Positions 32,327-40,145 of a stretch of 42,199 nt of DNA are shown piece after piece. The notes beneath the pieces were generated by a model. It saw only the letters and a program-made list of their open reading frames with translations. It ran no database searches and was not told the DNA's origin. The position numbers and the translations under genes are program-made. This stretch comes from Kiloniellales bacterium (lineage in GTDB: Bacteria > Pseudomonadota > Alphaproteobacteria > Kiloniellales > JAKSBE01): contig JAKSBE010000501.1 in the NCBI GenBank assembly GCA_022361275.1, forward strand, positions 1-42,199, given 5' to 3'. Within the stretch, counting starts at the first letter, position 1. The number at the start of each line of letters is the position of its first letter.

Positions 32327-32651
32327 TAGCCAGGCAAGCTAGCAAAGCGAGATTAACAACTAATGGCATAGGGCTTGTGGCATATATAGCTTGCTCAAGA
32401 TCGCTCGGGCCCAGGCCGTCCAAGGGATGCGAATGAATATTCGGCGAATTTCCTGCCGGATTTAGCAAAAACTTACTTTTATTTTAGTAAAAGGCGATTT
32501 TATTTATGTCGAATCATTAATCGATTTTATGTATAATCTATTATCCCAAGGTCCGGCTGCCAGCGTATTGGCTTTGACTGAGGGCGGGAGTTTGGGTAAA
32601 CAAGTCTTCAAGGGAGCGGTGACGCCGAAAACGGCGGGCCGGGAGGTTACA
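32327..32651. promoter_or_regulatory. A/T-rich divergent intergenic region
   Basis: The stretch from about 32340 to 32560 is far richer in A/T than the rest of the window. It includes AAAAACTTACTTTTATTTTA and the palindrome CTTTTA-N6-TAAAAG (32476-32493). It separates a minus-strand gene (start 32233) from the SleB gene and should hold promoters for both. I could not choose one -35/-10 pair with confidence. An ATG at 32529 opens the SleB frame but has no ribosome-binding site. Confidence 0.5.
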
Positions 32652-33542
32652 TTGGAACGATCGGGTCAGGATGCGGCCGCCGCGTCCGATGTTCCGGCTC
32701 GTGTGTCCGGGTCGGATGACGGGCGTGACGTCGTTGCTGGGGAGGCGGAACGCAGCTCTGGAGGGCTGTTCGTGCGCCGTGTCGGGCTACTCGCTCTTGT
32801 CTGTGCCTGCCTCGCCGCTTCGGGCGCAGCGGGTCTTTTCGACCTGCGCCTGAACCGGCTGCCGATCTTTGGGACCGTCGGCGGCGACGGTGCTATGGAG
32901 GGCCGTATCGCCGACTTCCAATGGCCGGCCGAGCGCGGCAACCCACTCGCGATGATGTCGGCCTCGATCTCGACCGAGGGGGGCGTGCCGCCGGGCGAAG
33001 AGCGGACGGCCTTGGAGTTCGGCGCGATGCCGGGCTACCTCTCGGACCAGACCAACGAGGCGGCGCTCGCGTCCCTGCCCGGCCTGGCGGAAGCGAACCC
33101 GCTGTTCCATCCGGTCAGCGACGAGATTCATTGCCTGGCGCTGACCATCTACTTCGAGGCGCGGGGCGAGCCCGATACCGGCAAGCTTGCCGTGGCCCAT
33201 GTCGTGATGAACCGCATGCAGGACAGCCGCTTCCCCGACACGGTCTGCCGCGTCGTACAGCAGGGCGGGGAGCGGGTCCGCTATCGCTGCCAGTTCACTT
33301 GGTGGTGCGACGGCTTGAGCGATCGGCCCAAGAACCTCCGCATGTGGGAGAAGAGCAAGTCGTTCGCCCAGACCGTCTACTGGGGTGGAAGCGAGGACCC
33401 GACCGGTGGCGCACTGTGGTACCATGCGGACTACGTGGCCCCGACCTGGGCCCAGGCCTTCAGCCGGACCTCGCAGATCGGCCAGCACATCTTCTACCAG
33501 CGCAACGAGTCCAGCCCGAAACTGGCCGACCGCCGGTCCTGA
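32652..33542 (+). CDS. Membrane-anchored cell wall hydrolase, SleB family
   Basis: A 296-aa protein from the chosen start. One transmembrane segment (VGLLALVCACLAASGAAGLF, about 43-62) is followed by a linker and a C-terminal SleB/Hydrolase_2 domain (about 158-275): LALTIYFEARGEPDTGK, VVMNRMQDSRFPDTVCRVVQ, CQFTWWCDG, GALWYHADYV. E in YFEARGE is the expected catalytic acid. Relatives cut peptidoglycan at N-acetylmuramic acid. It should act in the periplasm. TTG at 32652 is chosen because GGGAGG lies five bases upstream; ATG at 32529 would add 41 residues without a ribosome-binding site. Related palindromic elements flank the gene. Confidence 0.87.
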   Translation: MERSGQDAAAASDVPARVSGSDDGRDVVAGEAERSSGGLFVRRVGLLALVCACLAASGAAGLFDLRLNRLPIFGTVGGDGAMEGRIADFQWPAERGNPLAMMSASISTEGGVPPGEERTALEFGAMPGYLSDQTNEAALASLPGLAEANPLFHPVSDEIHCLALTIYFEARGEPDTGKLAVAHVVMNRMQDSRFPDTVCRVVQQGGERVRYRCQFTWWCDGLSDRPKNLRMWEKSKSFAQTVYWGGSEDPTGGALWYHADYVAPTWAQAFSRTSQIGQHIFYQRNESSPKLADRRS

Positions 33543-33551
33543 ATCCCCGAT

Positions 33552-33573
33552 CCAGGATGCTTCGGGATCCTGG
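33552..33573 (+). terminator. Hairpin just after the SleB stop
   Basis: CCAGGAT (33552-33558) and ATCCTGG (33567-33573) pair around an 8-nt loop, 9 bases after the stop. There is no T-run. Confidence 0.4.
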
Positions 33574-33574
33574 C

Positions 33575-33736
33575 GATCTGCGCGATGACAGGGGCGCCGG
33601 GGCGGTGATCCCCTGGGCTCTGTGCCGGGTGGCCGGCTACCGCGCGGCGCTCGAGGCCGAGCTCGGGCTGTCGGTGGTCGCGCCCTGCCAAGCAGCGGCC
33701 GCCGCGGCGGTCGGCGCCGTCCGGCTGGGTTGCTAG
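33575..33736 (+). pseudogene. 3' relic of an aspartate/glutamate/hydantoin racemase-type gene
   Basis: About 50 codons in one frame end in TAG at 33734-33736 and read ...GAGAVIPWALCRVAGYRAAL then EAELGLSVVAP and AAAAAAVGAVRLG. This resembles the C-terminus of Asp/Glu racemase-family enzymes, where VILGCAGMAxYRxxLExELG contains the second catalytic Cys. Here the Cys region reads IPWALCRV, as if small insertions and a deletion (net +3) had scrambled it. There is no start codon or N-terminal domain. The fragment sits between the SleB gene and a palindrome cluster, so the rest may have been lost with repeat insertion. Family assignment is from memory of the pattern only. Confidence 0.5.
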
Positions 33737-33751
33737 TTGTTTAGTCCCGGG

Positions 33752-33811
33752 GTGTGATAGTTCCAAATCTCGGCACATTTCATGTGCCGAGATTTGGAAG
33801 CTGAATCACAC
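33752..33811. repeat. 60-bp palindromic element, second copy of a pair
   Basis: TTCCAAATCTCGGCACAT (33761-33778), a 3-nt centre TTC and its exact complement (33782-33799) form an 18-bp stem. The outer arms GTGTGAT (33752-33758) and ATCACAC (33805-33811) extend it. The left arm is identical to that at 32279, and the 3-nt centre is the reverse complement of the first copy's GAA. Confidence 0.9.
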
Positions 33812-33825
33812 GAGATTCAACAAGT

Positions 33826-33883
33826 TAGTGTCCCTTTGATTCTGCAATTCGCTCTCGCGAATTGCAGAATCAAAGGGACACTA
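33826..33883. repeat. Perfect 27-bp palindrome with a 4-nt loop
   Basis: TAGTGTCCCTTTGATTCTGC plus AATTCGC (33826-33852) is repeated in perfect inversion at 33857-33883 around TCTC. It lies 14 bases after the 60-bp element. It carries no T-run and no gene. Its family is different from the neighbouring element, so this is a site with two unlike palindromes in a row. Confidence 0.92.
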
Positions 33884-33930
33884 GGGGGCCTTCGGCGCCG
33901 CGGGCGATCCGGAAGCCGCCGGCCACGAAG

Positions 33931-33955
33931 GGCAGGTTCGCCGGGTGAACCTGCC
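33931..33955 (+). promoter_or_regulatory. Hairpin in the leader of the aminotransferase gene
   Basis: GGCAGGTTC (33931-33939) and GAACCTGCC (33947-33955) form a 9-bp stem with a 7-nt loop, 76 bases before the TTG start at 34032. It could be an operator or an mRNA structure; nothing in the sequence decides. Confidence 0.35.
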
Positions 33956-34031
33956 GCAAGGGGGGATGCCAGCGTCCGGTCCGGCTGCTACACAGGGGTC
34001 TCCACAGCGACGACGAAGGTCAGGAGAGACT

Positions 34032-35228
34032 TTGAGCGTTTCGGCACGCGAGTTCCTGCATACGCCCGGCCCGACGCACATCCCGGACCGGGTACTCAAC
34101 GCCATGCACCGTCAGCCCTACGACCTCTCGGATCCCCGCTTTCTCGACCTGGCGCTGTCCTGCTTCGAGGACCTGAAGGGGATCTTCCGGACCGAGGGCG
34201 AGGTCTTCCTCTACGCCAGCAACGGCCACGGCGGCTGGGAGGCCGCCCTGTCCAACCTCTTCGAGCCCGGCGACTGCGTGCTCCTGCCGGACGTCGGCCA
34301 TTTCTCGCAAAGCTGGGGCGGCCATGCCCGGGCCTTCGGCCTGGAGGTCCTGAGCCCCCTCGGCGACCGCCGGCGCGCCCTCGATCCCCAGGTGGTGGAG
34401 GACGCCCTGCGCGATGACGGGGTCGGCCGGATCAAGGCAGTGCTCGCGGTCCAGACCGACACCGCGACCGGTATCACCTCGGACATCCCGGCGATCCGTG
34501 CCGCGATCGACGCGGCCGGTCATCCGGCCCTGCTGGTGGTCGACGTCATCGCCTCCCTGGCCGCGGCGCCCTTCGCCATGGACGACTGGGGCATCGACGT
34601 CGCGGTCGGGGCTTCGCAGAAGGCCCTGATGGGACCGCCGGGCCTGGCCGCCGTGGCCGTGAGCCGGCGGGCCGCCGAGGTGGCCGCGACCCGTGCCGGA
34701 CCCCGCTACTACTGGGATTGGCGGATCCGCTCGGAACGCGAGATGTACCGGCGCTTCTGCGGGACCGCGCCCGAGCACACGCTCTTCGGTCTGCGCGAGG
34801 CCCTGGACATCCTGGCCGAGGACGGCCTGGACGCCGTGATCGCGCGCCACGCGCGGCTCGCGGCGGCGGTGCAGGCCACGGTGGCGGCCTGGGCGAGCGC
34901 CGGCGCCCTGGCCTTCAACGCCCTGGAGCCGGCCGAGCGTTCGGTCTCGGTGACCACGGTCCTCATGCCGGAGGGGATCGACGGCCAGGCCTTCCGCGAC
35001 TATGTCCGCGACGAGCACGGGGTCGCTCTGGGCGGCGGTCTCGGGACGATGGAGGGAGGGGCCTTTCGGATCGGCCACCTGGGCAGCCTCAACGCGCCGA
35101 TGGTCCTGGGCTGCCTGGCGACCGTAGAGACCGCCTTGATCCGCAAGTCCGTCCCCCACGGCGAGGGCGGCCTCCGCGCCGCGGTCGAGCTGCTCGCGGC
35201 CGACCGTGCTCCGCGTGCAGGACCATGA
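34032..35228 (+). CDS. Class V aminotransferase, serine/alanine/aspartate-glyoxylate type
   Basis: A 398-aa PLP enzyme. The N-terminal HTPGPTHIPDRVLNAM, the segment YASNGHGGWEAALSNLFEPG, and LLVVDVIASLAAAPFAMDDW all fit glyoxylate aminotransferases. K197 in GASQKALMGPPGLA is the PLP lysine. FRIGHLGSLN near the C-terminus is the conserved substrate-carboxylate region. It transfers an amino group from serine, alanine or aspartate to glyoxylate; the exact donor cannot be told from the sequence. Start: TTG at 34032 with AGGAG seven bases upstream. An in-frame ATG at 33945 would add 29 Arg/Gly-rich residues and lies in the upstream hairpin. Confidence 0.9.
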   Translation: MSVSAREFLHTPGPTHIPDRVLNAMHRQPYDLSDPRFLDLALSCFEDLKGIFRTEGEVFLYASNGHGGWEAALSNLFEPGDCVLLPDVGHFSQSWGGHARAFGLEVLSPLGDRRRALDPQVVEDALRDDGVGRIKAVLAVQTDTATGITSDIPAIRAAIDAAGHPALLVVDVIASLAAAPFAMDDWGIDVAVGASQKALMGPPGLAAVAVSRRAAEVAATRAGPRYYWDWRIRSEREMYRRFCGTAPEHTLFGLREALDILAEDGLDAVIARHARLAAAVQATVAAWASAGALAFNALEPAERSVSVTTVLMPEGIDGQAFRDYVRDEHGVALGGGLGTMEGGAFRIGHLGSLNAPMVLGCLATVETALIRKSVPHGEGGLRAAVELLAADRAPRAGP

Positions 35229-35352
35229 CACTCGGCAGAGGTCGCCCCCCGGAATTGAACTCTGGAGTTGGGGCCGCTCTATGCTTCGGCTTTGCTGGGC
35301 CTCTTCCTTCGATATCTCGTGAATCCGCGCGTCGGAGTGGTGCGTCACAAAA

Positions 35353-35370
35353 CTGTAATCAAACTGTAGT
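35353..35370 (+). promoter_or_regulatory. Candidate PHO box (PhoB site)
   Basis: CTGTAAT-CAAA-CTGTAGT has two 7-nt direct repeats separated by 4 nt, the architecture of the PhoB consensus (CTGTCAT, 4 nt, CTGTCAT). Each repeat matches at the CTGT core. It lies 371 bases upstream of 35724 and well upstream of a PstS-like gene, a biologically sensible target. Against it: the distance is large and a terminator-like hairpin lies between. Confidence 0.5.
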
Positions 35371-35421
35371 ACACCTTCCGGCACGAAGTTGCATCTTACG
35401 GTCTGGTCAGGGCTGGGAGGT

Positions 35422-35445
35422 CGTGGTCAAGAAGGCCACGTTTTT
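35422..35445 (+). terminator. Rho-independent terminator or leader attenuator
   Basis: CGTGGTC (35422-35428), loop AAGAA, GGCCACG (35434-35440), then five T (35441-35445). The stem has one G-U pair. It can end the aminotransferase transcript. Because it lies about 50 bases downstream of the PHO-box candidate it would also lie early in any transcript started there. The remaining stretch to 35723 holds no convincing gene, only a 30-codon ATG frame (35608-35700) with GGGGAGGA directly before it. Confidence 0.65.
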
Positions 35446-35723
35446 GTCTTGAGGAAGGAGTCCGAGTTTCTTCGGTCTTGCCGACTCTACTTTGACTGAA
35501 GTCGTGTTGGGGACGCTGCGGCTCGATCCGGCGCCTGCCGGGGCGTGGCGTCGTCGAGCGGAGTCGGAGAGAGCGGGAGGTCCGAAGGGCCGTGGATAAG
35601 GGGAGGAATGCGCGCGGCGGCGCTGGCAGGCGTTGCGCGTCCGGTCTCGACTTCTTCAGGTCGCGGAGGAACGGGAAAGCGGTTGCATGCGGGAACCTAG
35701 GATCCGGTGCAACTGATGATTGA

Positions 35724-36599
35724 ATGAAAACCTCTGTCCTGGATCGCATTCCGTCTCCGGCGAAGCTGGTCGGGATGCTCGCGGTAGCGATCGCTATTCC
35801 CGCCTCGGTTGTGCTGGCCTCGGGCTCCTCTACCGCCGTCGCCGAGAGCGGGCAACTGGCGCAGGAGAGCTGCGGCGAACCGACGATCACCGTCCTGCCG
35901 CTCTCCGGCGGCCGGACCCAGTTCTCCATCACCGATCCCTGCCGCGCCGGCCAGACCGTGACCTTCACCTATGTCGGCGTACCCTTTCAGCGCAGGATGG
36001 ACAGCGCCGGACGGCTCGATTTCATTCTCGACTGCTTTGCCGGCGACGGCAGCCCGGTTCAGATCGGGTTCCAGGACGGCTCCACCTTTTCCCGCAACGC
36101 CGTCGCCCGCGACATGGGGCGCGTCTCGAAGGTCTCGGTCCTGTGGTCGGCCAACGTCAACCTGGACATCCATGCCTTCGAGTACGCGGCCGGTTTCGGC
36201 AAGCCGGGCCATGTCTGGGCGGCGGCGCCGTCATCGCCCGAAGACGCGCGAAGCATGGCTCGGGCGGAGGGCCGGGGGCGGGGCTTCATCAGCCATGTCA
36301 GCGACGGCGGCAACGCCGGAAGCCACCTCGAGGTCTATACCTTCTGGCACCATCGGCGCCAGAACAGCGGCGTCGTCCGCCTGGCGCTGGATTACGCGAG
36401 CCGCGGTTCGATGCCGGAAGGCGAGACCTGCGGCAACGGCCGTATGGCGGAGGTGGAGTTCCTCGTCCTGAAGCTTTCGCGCGGCGGCGAGTTCAGCCGA
36501 ACGGACGGCGTTTTCGAGGCTGCGGCCTGTGGCGCCACGCTCAGCGAGCAGGCGCGCTACAGCACCAAGGCCATCCCCGATTTGTTTATCAATAACTGA
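35724..36599 (+). CDS. Secreted protein of unknown function
   Basis: A 291-aa protein with an N-terminal export signal (about 14-41: LVGMLAVAIAIPASVVLASG then SSTAVAE). The mature part appears beta-rich and has five cysteines, in ESCGEP, DPCRAG, LDCFAG, ETCGNG and AACGAT, which could form disulfides in the periplasm. I do not recognise a domain. It is 17 bases upstream of the PstS-OmpA gene on the same strand, so the two are probably co-transcribed and may work together. ATG at 35724 lacks a strong ribosome-binding site (GATGATTGA upstream). Confidence 0.8.
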   Translation: MKTSVLDRIPSPAKLVGMLAVAIAIPASVVLASGSSTAVAESGQLAQESCGEPTITVLPLSGGRTQFSITDPCRAGQTVTFTYVGVPFQRRMDSAGRLDFILDCFAGDGSPVQIGFQDGSTFSRNAVARDMGRVSKVSVLWSANVNLDIHAFEYAAGFGKPGHVWAAAPSSPEDARSMARAEGRGRGFISHVSDGGNAGSHLEVYTFWHHRRQNSGVVRLALDYASRGSMPEGETCGNGRMAEVEFLVLKLSRGGEFSRTDGVFEAAACGATLSEQARYSTKAIPDLFINN

Positions 36600-36616
36600 A
36601 GAGGACGACCCTGGAA

Positions 36617-38242
36617 ATGTTCGCTCTGGCACTTGGGTGGCCGCTGGCGCGGTCCGGCAGGACGCTCGGCACGGGTCTGGGCTTGCTTCTGGGCGCTGCG
36701 GCGATCCTGCAGGCTCCTTCGGCCGTCGCCGAGGAGATCACCCTGCAGATGACCGGCTCGCAGGTCGTCTTCAAGGGCGAACTGCTCGGCTTCGACGACA
36801 CCAGCTATACGGTTGCCCTCGAGAATCTCGGCACTCTTCGGCTCGCGCGGGACAAGTTCGACTGCGTCGGCGGCGCCTGTCCGGGCGGGGCACCGGCTCA
36901 GGTGGCCGCGTTGAACGCCGGTCCTGATTTCGGGATCCACGGCTCCAACACGATCGGCGCGCAGTTGATGCCGGCGCTGATCGAAGGCTATGCCGAGACC
37001 ATCGGCGCCAAGGTCGTCAAGCGCGTCGGCGAGGATCCCGAGGAGGTGCAGATCGAGCTTCTCGGGGGCGACGGCAAGAAGCTCTCCGTGGTCGACCTGC
37101 AGTCCCACGGCTCCGGCACGTCCTTCCCGGCCCTCGCGAGGGGCGAGGCGCAGATCGGCATGTCGTCGCGCCCGATCAAGGACAAGGAGCTGACCTTCAT
37201 GGATCTGGCCGGCTTTCTCGGCATGTCCTCGCCCGGTCGCGAGCACATCCTGGCGCTCGACGGTCTGCTCGTGATCGTGTCCCCGGACAATCCCCTGTCG
37301 AGCATCTCGAGTGAGGACCTCGCCAAGGTCTTCGCCGGCGAGATTTCCGATTGGTCCCAGCTCGGCCTGCCGCCCGGCCGGATCAGTCTCTATGCACGGG
37401 ACAACAAGTCGGGCACTTACGACACCTTCAACTCGCTGGTGCTCAAGCCGGCCAAGCGCGAGATCTCCGGCGAGGCGCGCCGTTTCGAATCCAACGCAGA
37501 GCTTTCCGACGCCGTCGCCGCGGATCCTTCGGGGATCGGCTTCACGGGCATCGCCTATCAGCGCAACGCTAAGACGCTGGCGATCTCGAGCTCCTGCGGC
37601 ATCGTCCAGAAGCCTTCGACTTTCGGCGTCAAGACAGAGGAGTATCCGCTGTCCAGGCGGCTCTTCCTCTACACCACGCCGAACCTGACCGCGCCCCACG
37701 GCCAGCGACTCCTCCAGTTCGCCCTGTCCGAAGACGCGCAGGACATCATCGTCGACATCGGCTTCATCGATCAGACCGCCGACCGGCTGCCGTTCAGCCA
37801 GCAGGGCGACCGGCTGGCCGCGGCCCTCGACGTGTCGGCGGAGAGCTTCGACATGGAGCTGATGCGGAGCGCCACCTCGAACCTGAGCAACGCCGAGCGA
37901 CTGTCGACGACCTTCCGCTTCAGGTCGGGCTCCAGCGAGCTGGACAACAAGGCCCTGCAGGACGTGCGCCGGCTGGCGCGCCTGATCGAGCGCGATTCCG
38001 CGCGGGGCCGCCAGTTCCTCCTGGTCGGCTTCGCGGACGCGACCGGGCTCTTCGAGGACAACCGGCGGCTGTCGCTGGCGCGGGCGCGTACGGTCCGTTC
38101 GGCGATCCTGGCGGTCAGCGGCCGCGACCTGCCGCAGGACCGGCTCCAGACCCTCGGCTTCAGCGAGATCATGCCGGTCGCCTGCAACGACTCGTCCAAG
38201 GGCCGGGCGCTCAACCGTCGGGTCGAGGTCTGGCTGCGCTGA
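36617..38242 (+). CDS. PstS-like phosphate-binding domain fused to an OmpA C-terminal domain
   Basis: A 541-aa exported protein. A signal peptide (about 1-38, ending PSAVA) is followed by a small beta domain (about 40-92, with a CVGGAC pair), a PstS-type binding domain (about 105-400: FGIHGSNTIGAQLMPALIEG, QSHGSGTSFPALARGEAQIG, YARDNKSGTYDTFNSLV) and an OmpA-like domain (about 430-541: FRFRSGSSELDN, NRRLSLARARTVRSAIL, NRRVEVWL) that should bind peptidoglycan. SGTYDTF resembles the phosphate-contact motif of PstS. It probably tethers phosphate binding to the cell wall; whether it feeds a transporter or senses is unknown, and no pstC/A/B genes are here. Confidence 0.9.
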   Translation: MFALALGWPLARSGRTLGTGLGLLLGAAAILQAPSAVAEEITLQMTGSQVVFKGELLGFDDTSYTVALENLGTLRLARDKFDCVGGACPGGAPAQVAALNAGPDFGIHGSNTIGAQLMPALIEGYAETIGAKVVKRVGEDPEEVQIELLGGDGKKLSVVDLQSHGSGTSFPALARGEAQIGMSSRPIKDKELTFMDLAGFLGMSSPGREHILALDGLLVIVSPDNPLSSISSEDLAKVFAGEISDWSQLGLPPGRISLYARDNKSGTYDTFNSLVLKPAKREISGEARRFESNAELSDAVAADPSGIGFTGIAYQRNAKTLAISSSCGIVQKPSTFGVKTEEYPLSRRLFLYTTPNLTAPHGQRLLQFALSEDAQDIIVDIGFIDQTADRLPFSQQGDRLAAALDVSAESFDMELMRSATSNLSNAERLSTTFRFRSGSSELDNKALQDVRRLARLIERDSARGRQFLLVGFADATGLFEDNRRLSLARARTVRSAILAVSGRDLPQDRLQTLGFSEIMPVACNDSSKGRALNRRVEVWLR

Positions 38243-38276
38243 CGCCGCGGCCGGAGGCGCGTCGAAGCCGGGCCGC

Positions 38277-39887
38277 TCAGCTGTCGTAGCTGCCGTCGAC
38301 CTCGATCTCGATCAGGGTCGGGGCAGCGGCGCTGAAGGCGGCGTCAAGGGCGGTGCCCAGCGGGTCCGGTGAATCCAGGTACTGGTAGTCGCAGCCGTAG
38401 GCCTTCGCCAGATCGCGGAAGTCCGGCGGCTGGAGGGCCACCGCCTGGGGCTGGATCTCCTGGCGGCGCATGTGGAAATCGATGGCGCCGAGCAGGCGGT
38501 TGTTCCAGATCACCACCGGCAGGGCGAGCCCCTGTTCGGCGGCGGTGCCCAGCTCTTGCAGGGTAAAGCCCAGGCCGTAGTCGCCGGCCAGGGCGACGAC
38601 CTGCCGCGCCGGCGCTGCCAGTTTGCCGCCGATGGCTGCGGGCAGGGCATAGCCCAGGGTCCCGAAGCCGACGGGGTGCAGCCAGGTTCCGCCGCGCCGG
38701 CACTCGAAATAGCGGTTGCCGGTATAGGCCAGCTGGGTCATGTCGCTGAAGACCGCGGCGTCGTCGTCGAGCGCCGCGCGCAGGCTGTCCAGGCAGGCGC
38801 AGAAGGCCGGCCGTCTTGTCCTCATGTCGTCGCGCAGGCCCTCCCGCAGCGCGGCGACGTCGCGGCGCCAAGGCGACCGCGCCGGATCCTCCGCCATCCG
38901 CTCGAGGACCTGGGCCATGGCGGTGCGGGCGTCGGCCAGCAGGGCCAGGCAGGCCGGATGGTCGCGGACCAGCACGTCGGGGTCGAGGTCGATGCGGACC
39001 AGATCCGGTCGGATCTCGAGGGGCCGGTTGAAGTGGTCGAGGTAGGCCAGCTCCGTGCCCACCGCGACGACCAGATCGGCTTCGTTCATAACAGGGTTGA
39101 CCACATCGGACCCGAGCGCCGAGCCGAGCGCCAGCGGCCCCGCCTCGGAGACGATGCCCTTGCCCGCGACCGTCGTGACCACGGGAGCGCCCAGCTTCGC
39201 GGTCAGGCCGCGCAGCGCCTCTTCGGCGCCGAGCGCGCCGCCGCCGAGGATGAAGAAGGGGCGCTCGGCCCTGCGCAGCCGCGCGACCAAGGCTTCGAGC
39301 GCCGCGGGCGCCAGTCCGGGCCGGGCGATGGCGGCGCCGGCGGCCCGGCGCGGTGCGATCTCGGCGGCCGCCACGTCCAGGGGCAGCTCGACCACCGTCG
39401 GACGCGGGCGGCGCGCAGTCATGCGGGCAAAGCTGAGGTCGAGCGCAGTGCCGACCTCGCCGGGGTCGTGGACCGTGACCACCGAGTCGACGACGCCCTC
39501 CAGCGCCCGCCGCTGGTCCTTCAGCTCGTGGATCTCGCCGCGGCCGAGGCCGAGGTCGCGCAGGGCATTGACCGTCGCGATGACGATCATCGGCACGCTG
39601 TCGGAATAGGCCTGGCCGATGCCGGTGGCGGCGTTCAGCAGTCCGGGGCCGGTGATCAGCAGGCAGCCCGCCGGCCGGCCTGCGACCCGGGCGAATCCGT
39701 CCGCCATGAAGGCCGCGCCCTGCTCGTGGCGCACCGCGACATGGCGTAGCGGGGTCTGGCTCAGCCCGCGATAGAGATCGAGGGTATGGATGCCGGGAAT
39801 GCCGAAGACCGTGTCGACGCCGTGATCGACCAGCGCGTTCAAGGCCGCCTGGGCACAGGTGATCCGGTCGACGTCGTCGTCTCTCAT
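38277..39887 (-). CDS. ThDP-dependent decarboxylase, AruI-like (5-guanidino-2-oxopentanoate decarboxylase family)
   Basis: A 536-aa enzyme of the acetolactate synthase superfamily, with an N-terminal ThDP pyrimidine domain, a central domain and a C-terminal pyrophosphate domain. E55 (RHEQGAAFMADG) is the catalytic glutamate. GDYGLGFTLQELGTA followed by IWNN is the Mg-ThDP site. FGIPGIHTLDLYRGL and GRGEIHELKDQRRA resemble AruI, which decarboxylates 5-guanidino-2-oxopentanoate in the arginine transaminase pathway; an acetolactate-synthase-like role cannot be ruled out. ATG at 39887 is chosen; a frame to 39995 adds residues without homology. No AruH aminotransferase is adjacent. Confidence 0.83.
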   Translation of the reverse strand: MRDDDVDRITCAQAALNALVDHGVDTVFGIPGIHTLDLYRGLSQTPLRHVAVRHEQGAAFMADGFARVAGRPAGCLLITGPGLLNAATGIGQAYSDSVPMIVIATVNALRDLGLGRGEIHELKDQRRALEGVVDSVVTVHDPGEVGTALDLSFARMTARRPRPTVVELPLDVAAAEIAPRRAAGAAIARPGLAPAALEALVARLRRAERPFFILGGGALGAEEALRGLTAKLGAPVVTTVAGKGIVSEAGPLALGSALGSDVVNPVMNEADLVVAVGTELAYLDHFNRPLEIRPDLVRIDLDPDVLVRDHPACLALLADARTAMAQVLERMAEDPARSPWRRDVAALREGLRDDMRTRRPAFCACLDSLRAALDDDAAVFSDMTQLAYTGNRYFECRRGGTWLHPVGFGTLGYALPAAIGGKLAAPARQVVALAGDYGLGFTLQELGTAAEQGLALPVVIWNNRLLGAIDFHMRRQEIQPQAVALQPPDFRDLAKAYGCDYQYLDSPDPLGTALDAAFSAAAPTLIEIEVDGSYDS

Positions 39888-40145
39888 GGGCTCGGCTCCG
39901 GCAGAGGGCTGCATGCGGCGTCCAGTGAAGCCCGCCGCAGTAGCGCCGGCAAGTCCTCCCTGCACGCAGCGCCGCAGGTTCCGCCTGCAGCCCACGGGAT
40001 TGCTGCCGCCCGCGGTTCCGGCGCAAACTGACGGAGCGAAGCAGGAAGCTCGTGCGGCCCAGCAGGCGCCGGGGCGACGTGCAAGCGGTTCTGTGGTAGT
40101 TTCGCGCCCCGGTGTCTGGCTCCGGTATCTGGAGGTCGTTCCGTC

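Noticed and set aside
35608-35700. 30-codon ATG frame after GGGGAGGA upstream of the secreted protein
   Set aside because: The ribosome-binding site is too close to the ATG and the peptide is Ala/Gly/Arg-rich without features; a leader peptide is possible but unsupported.
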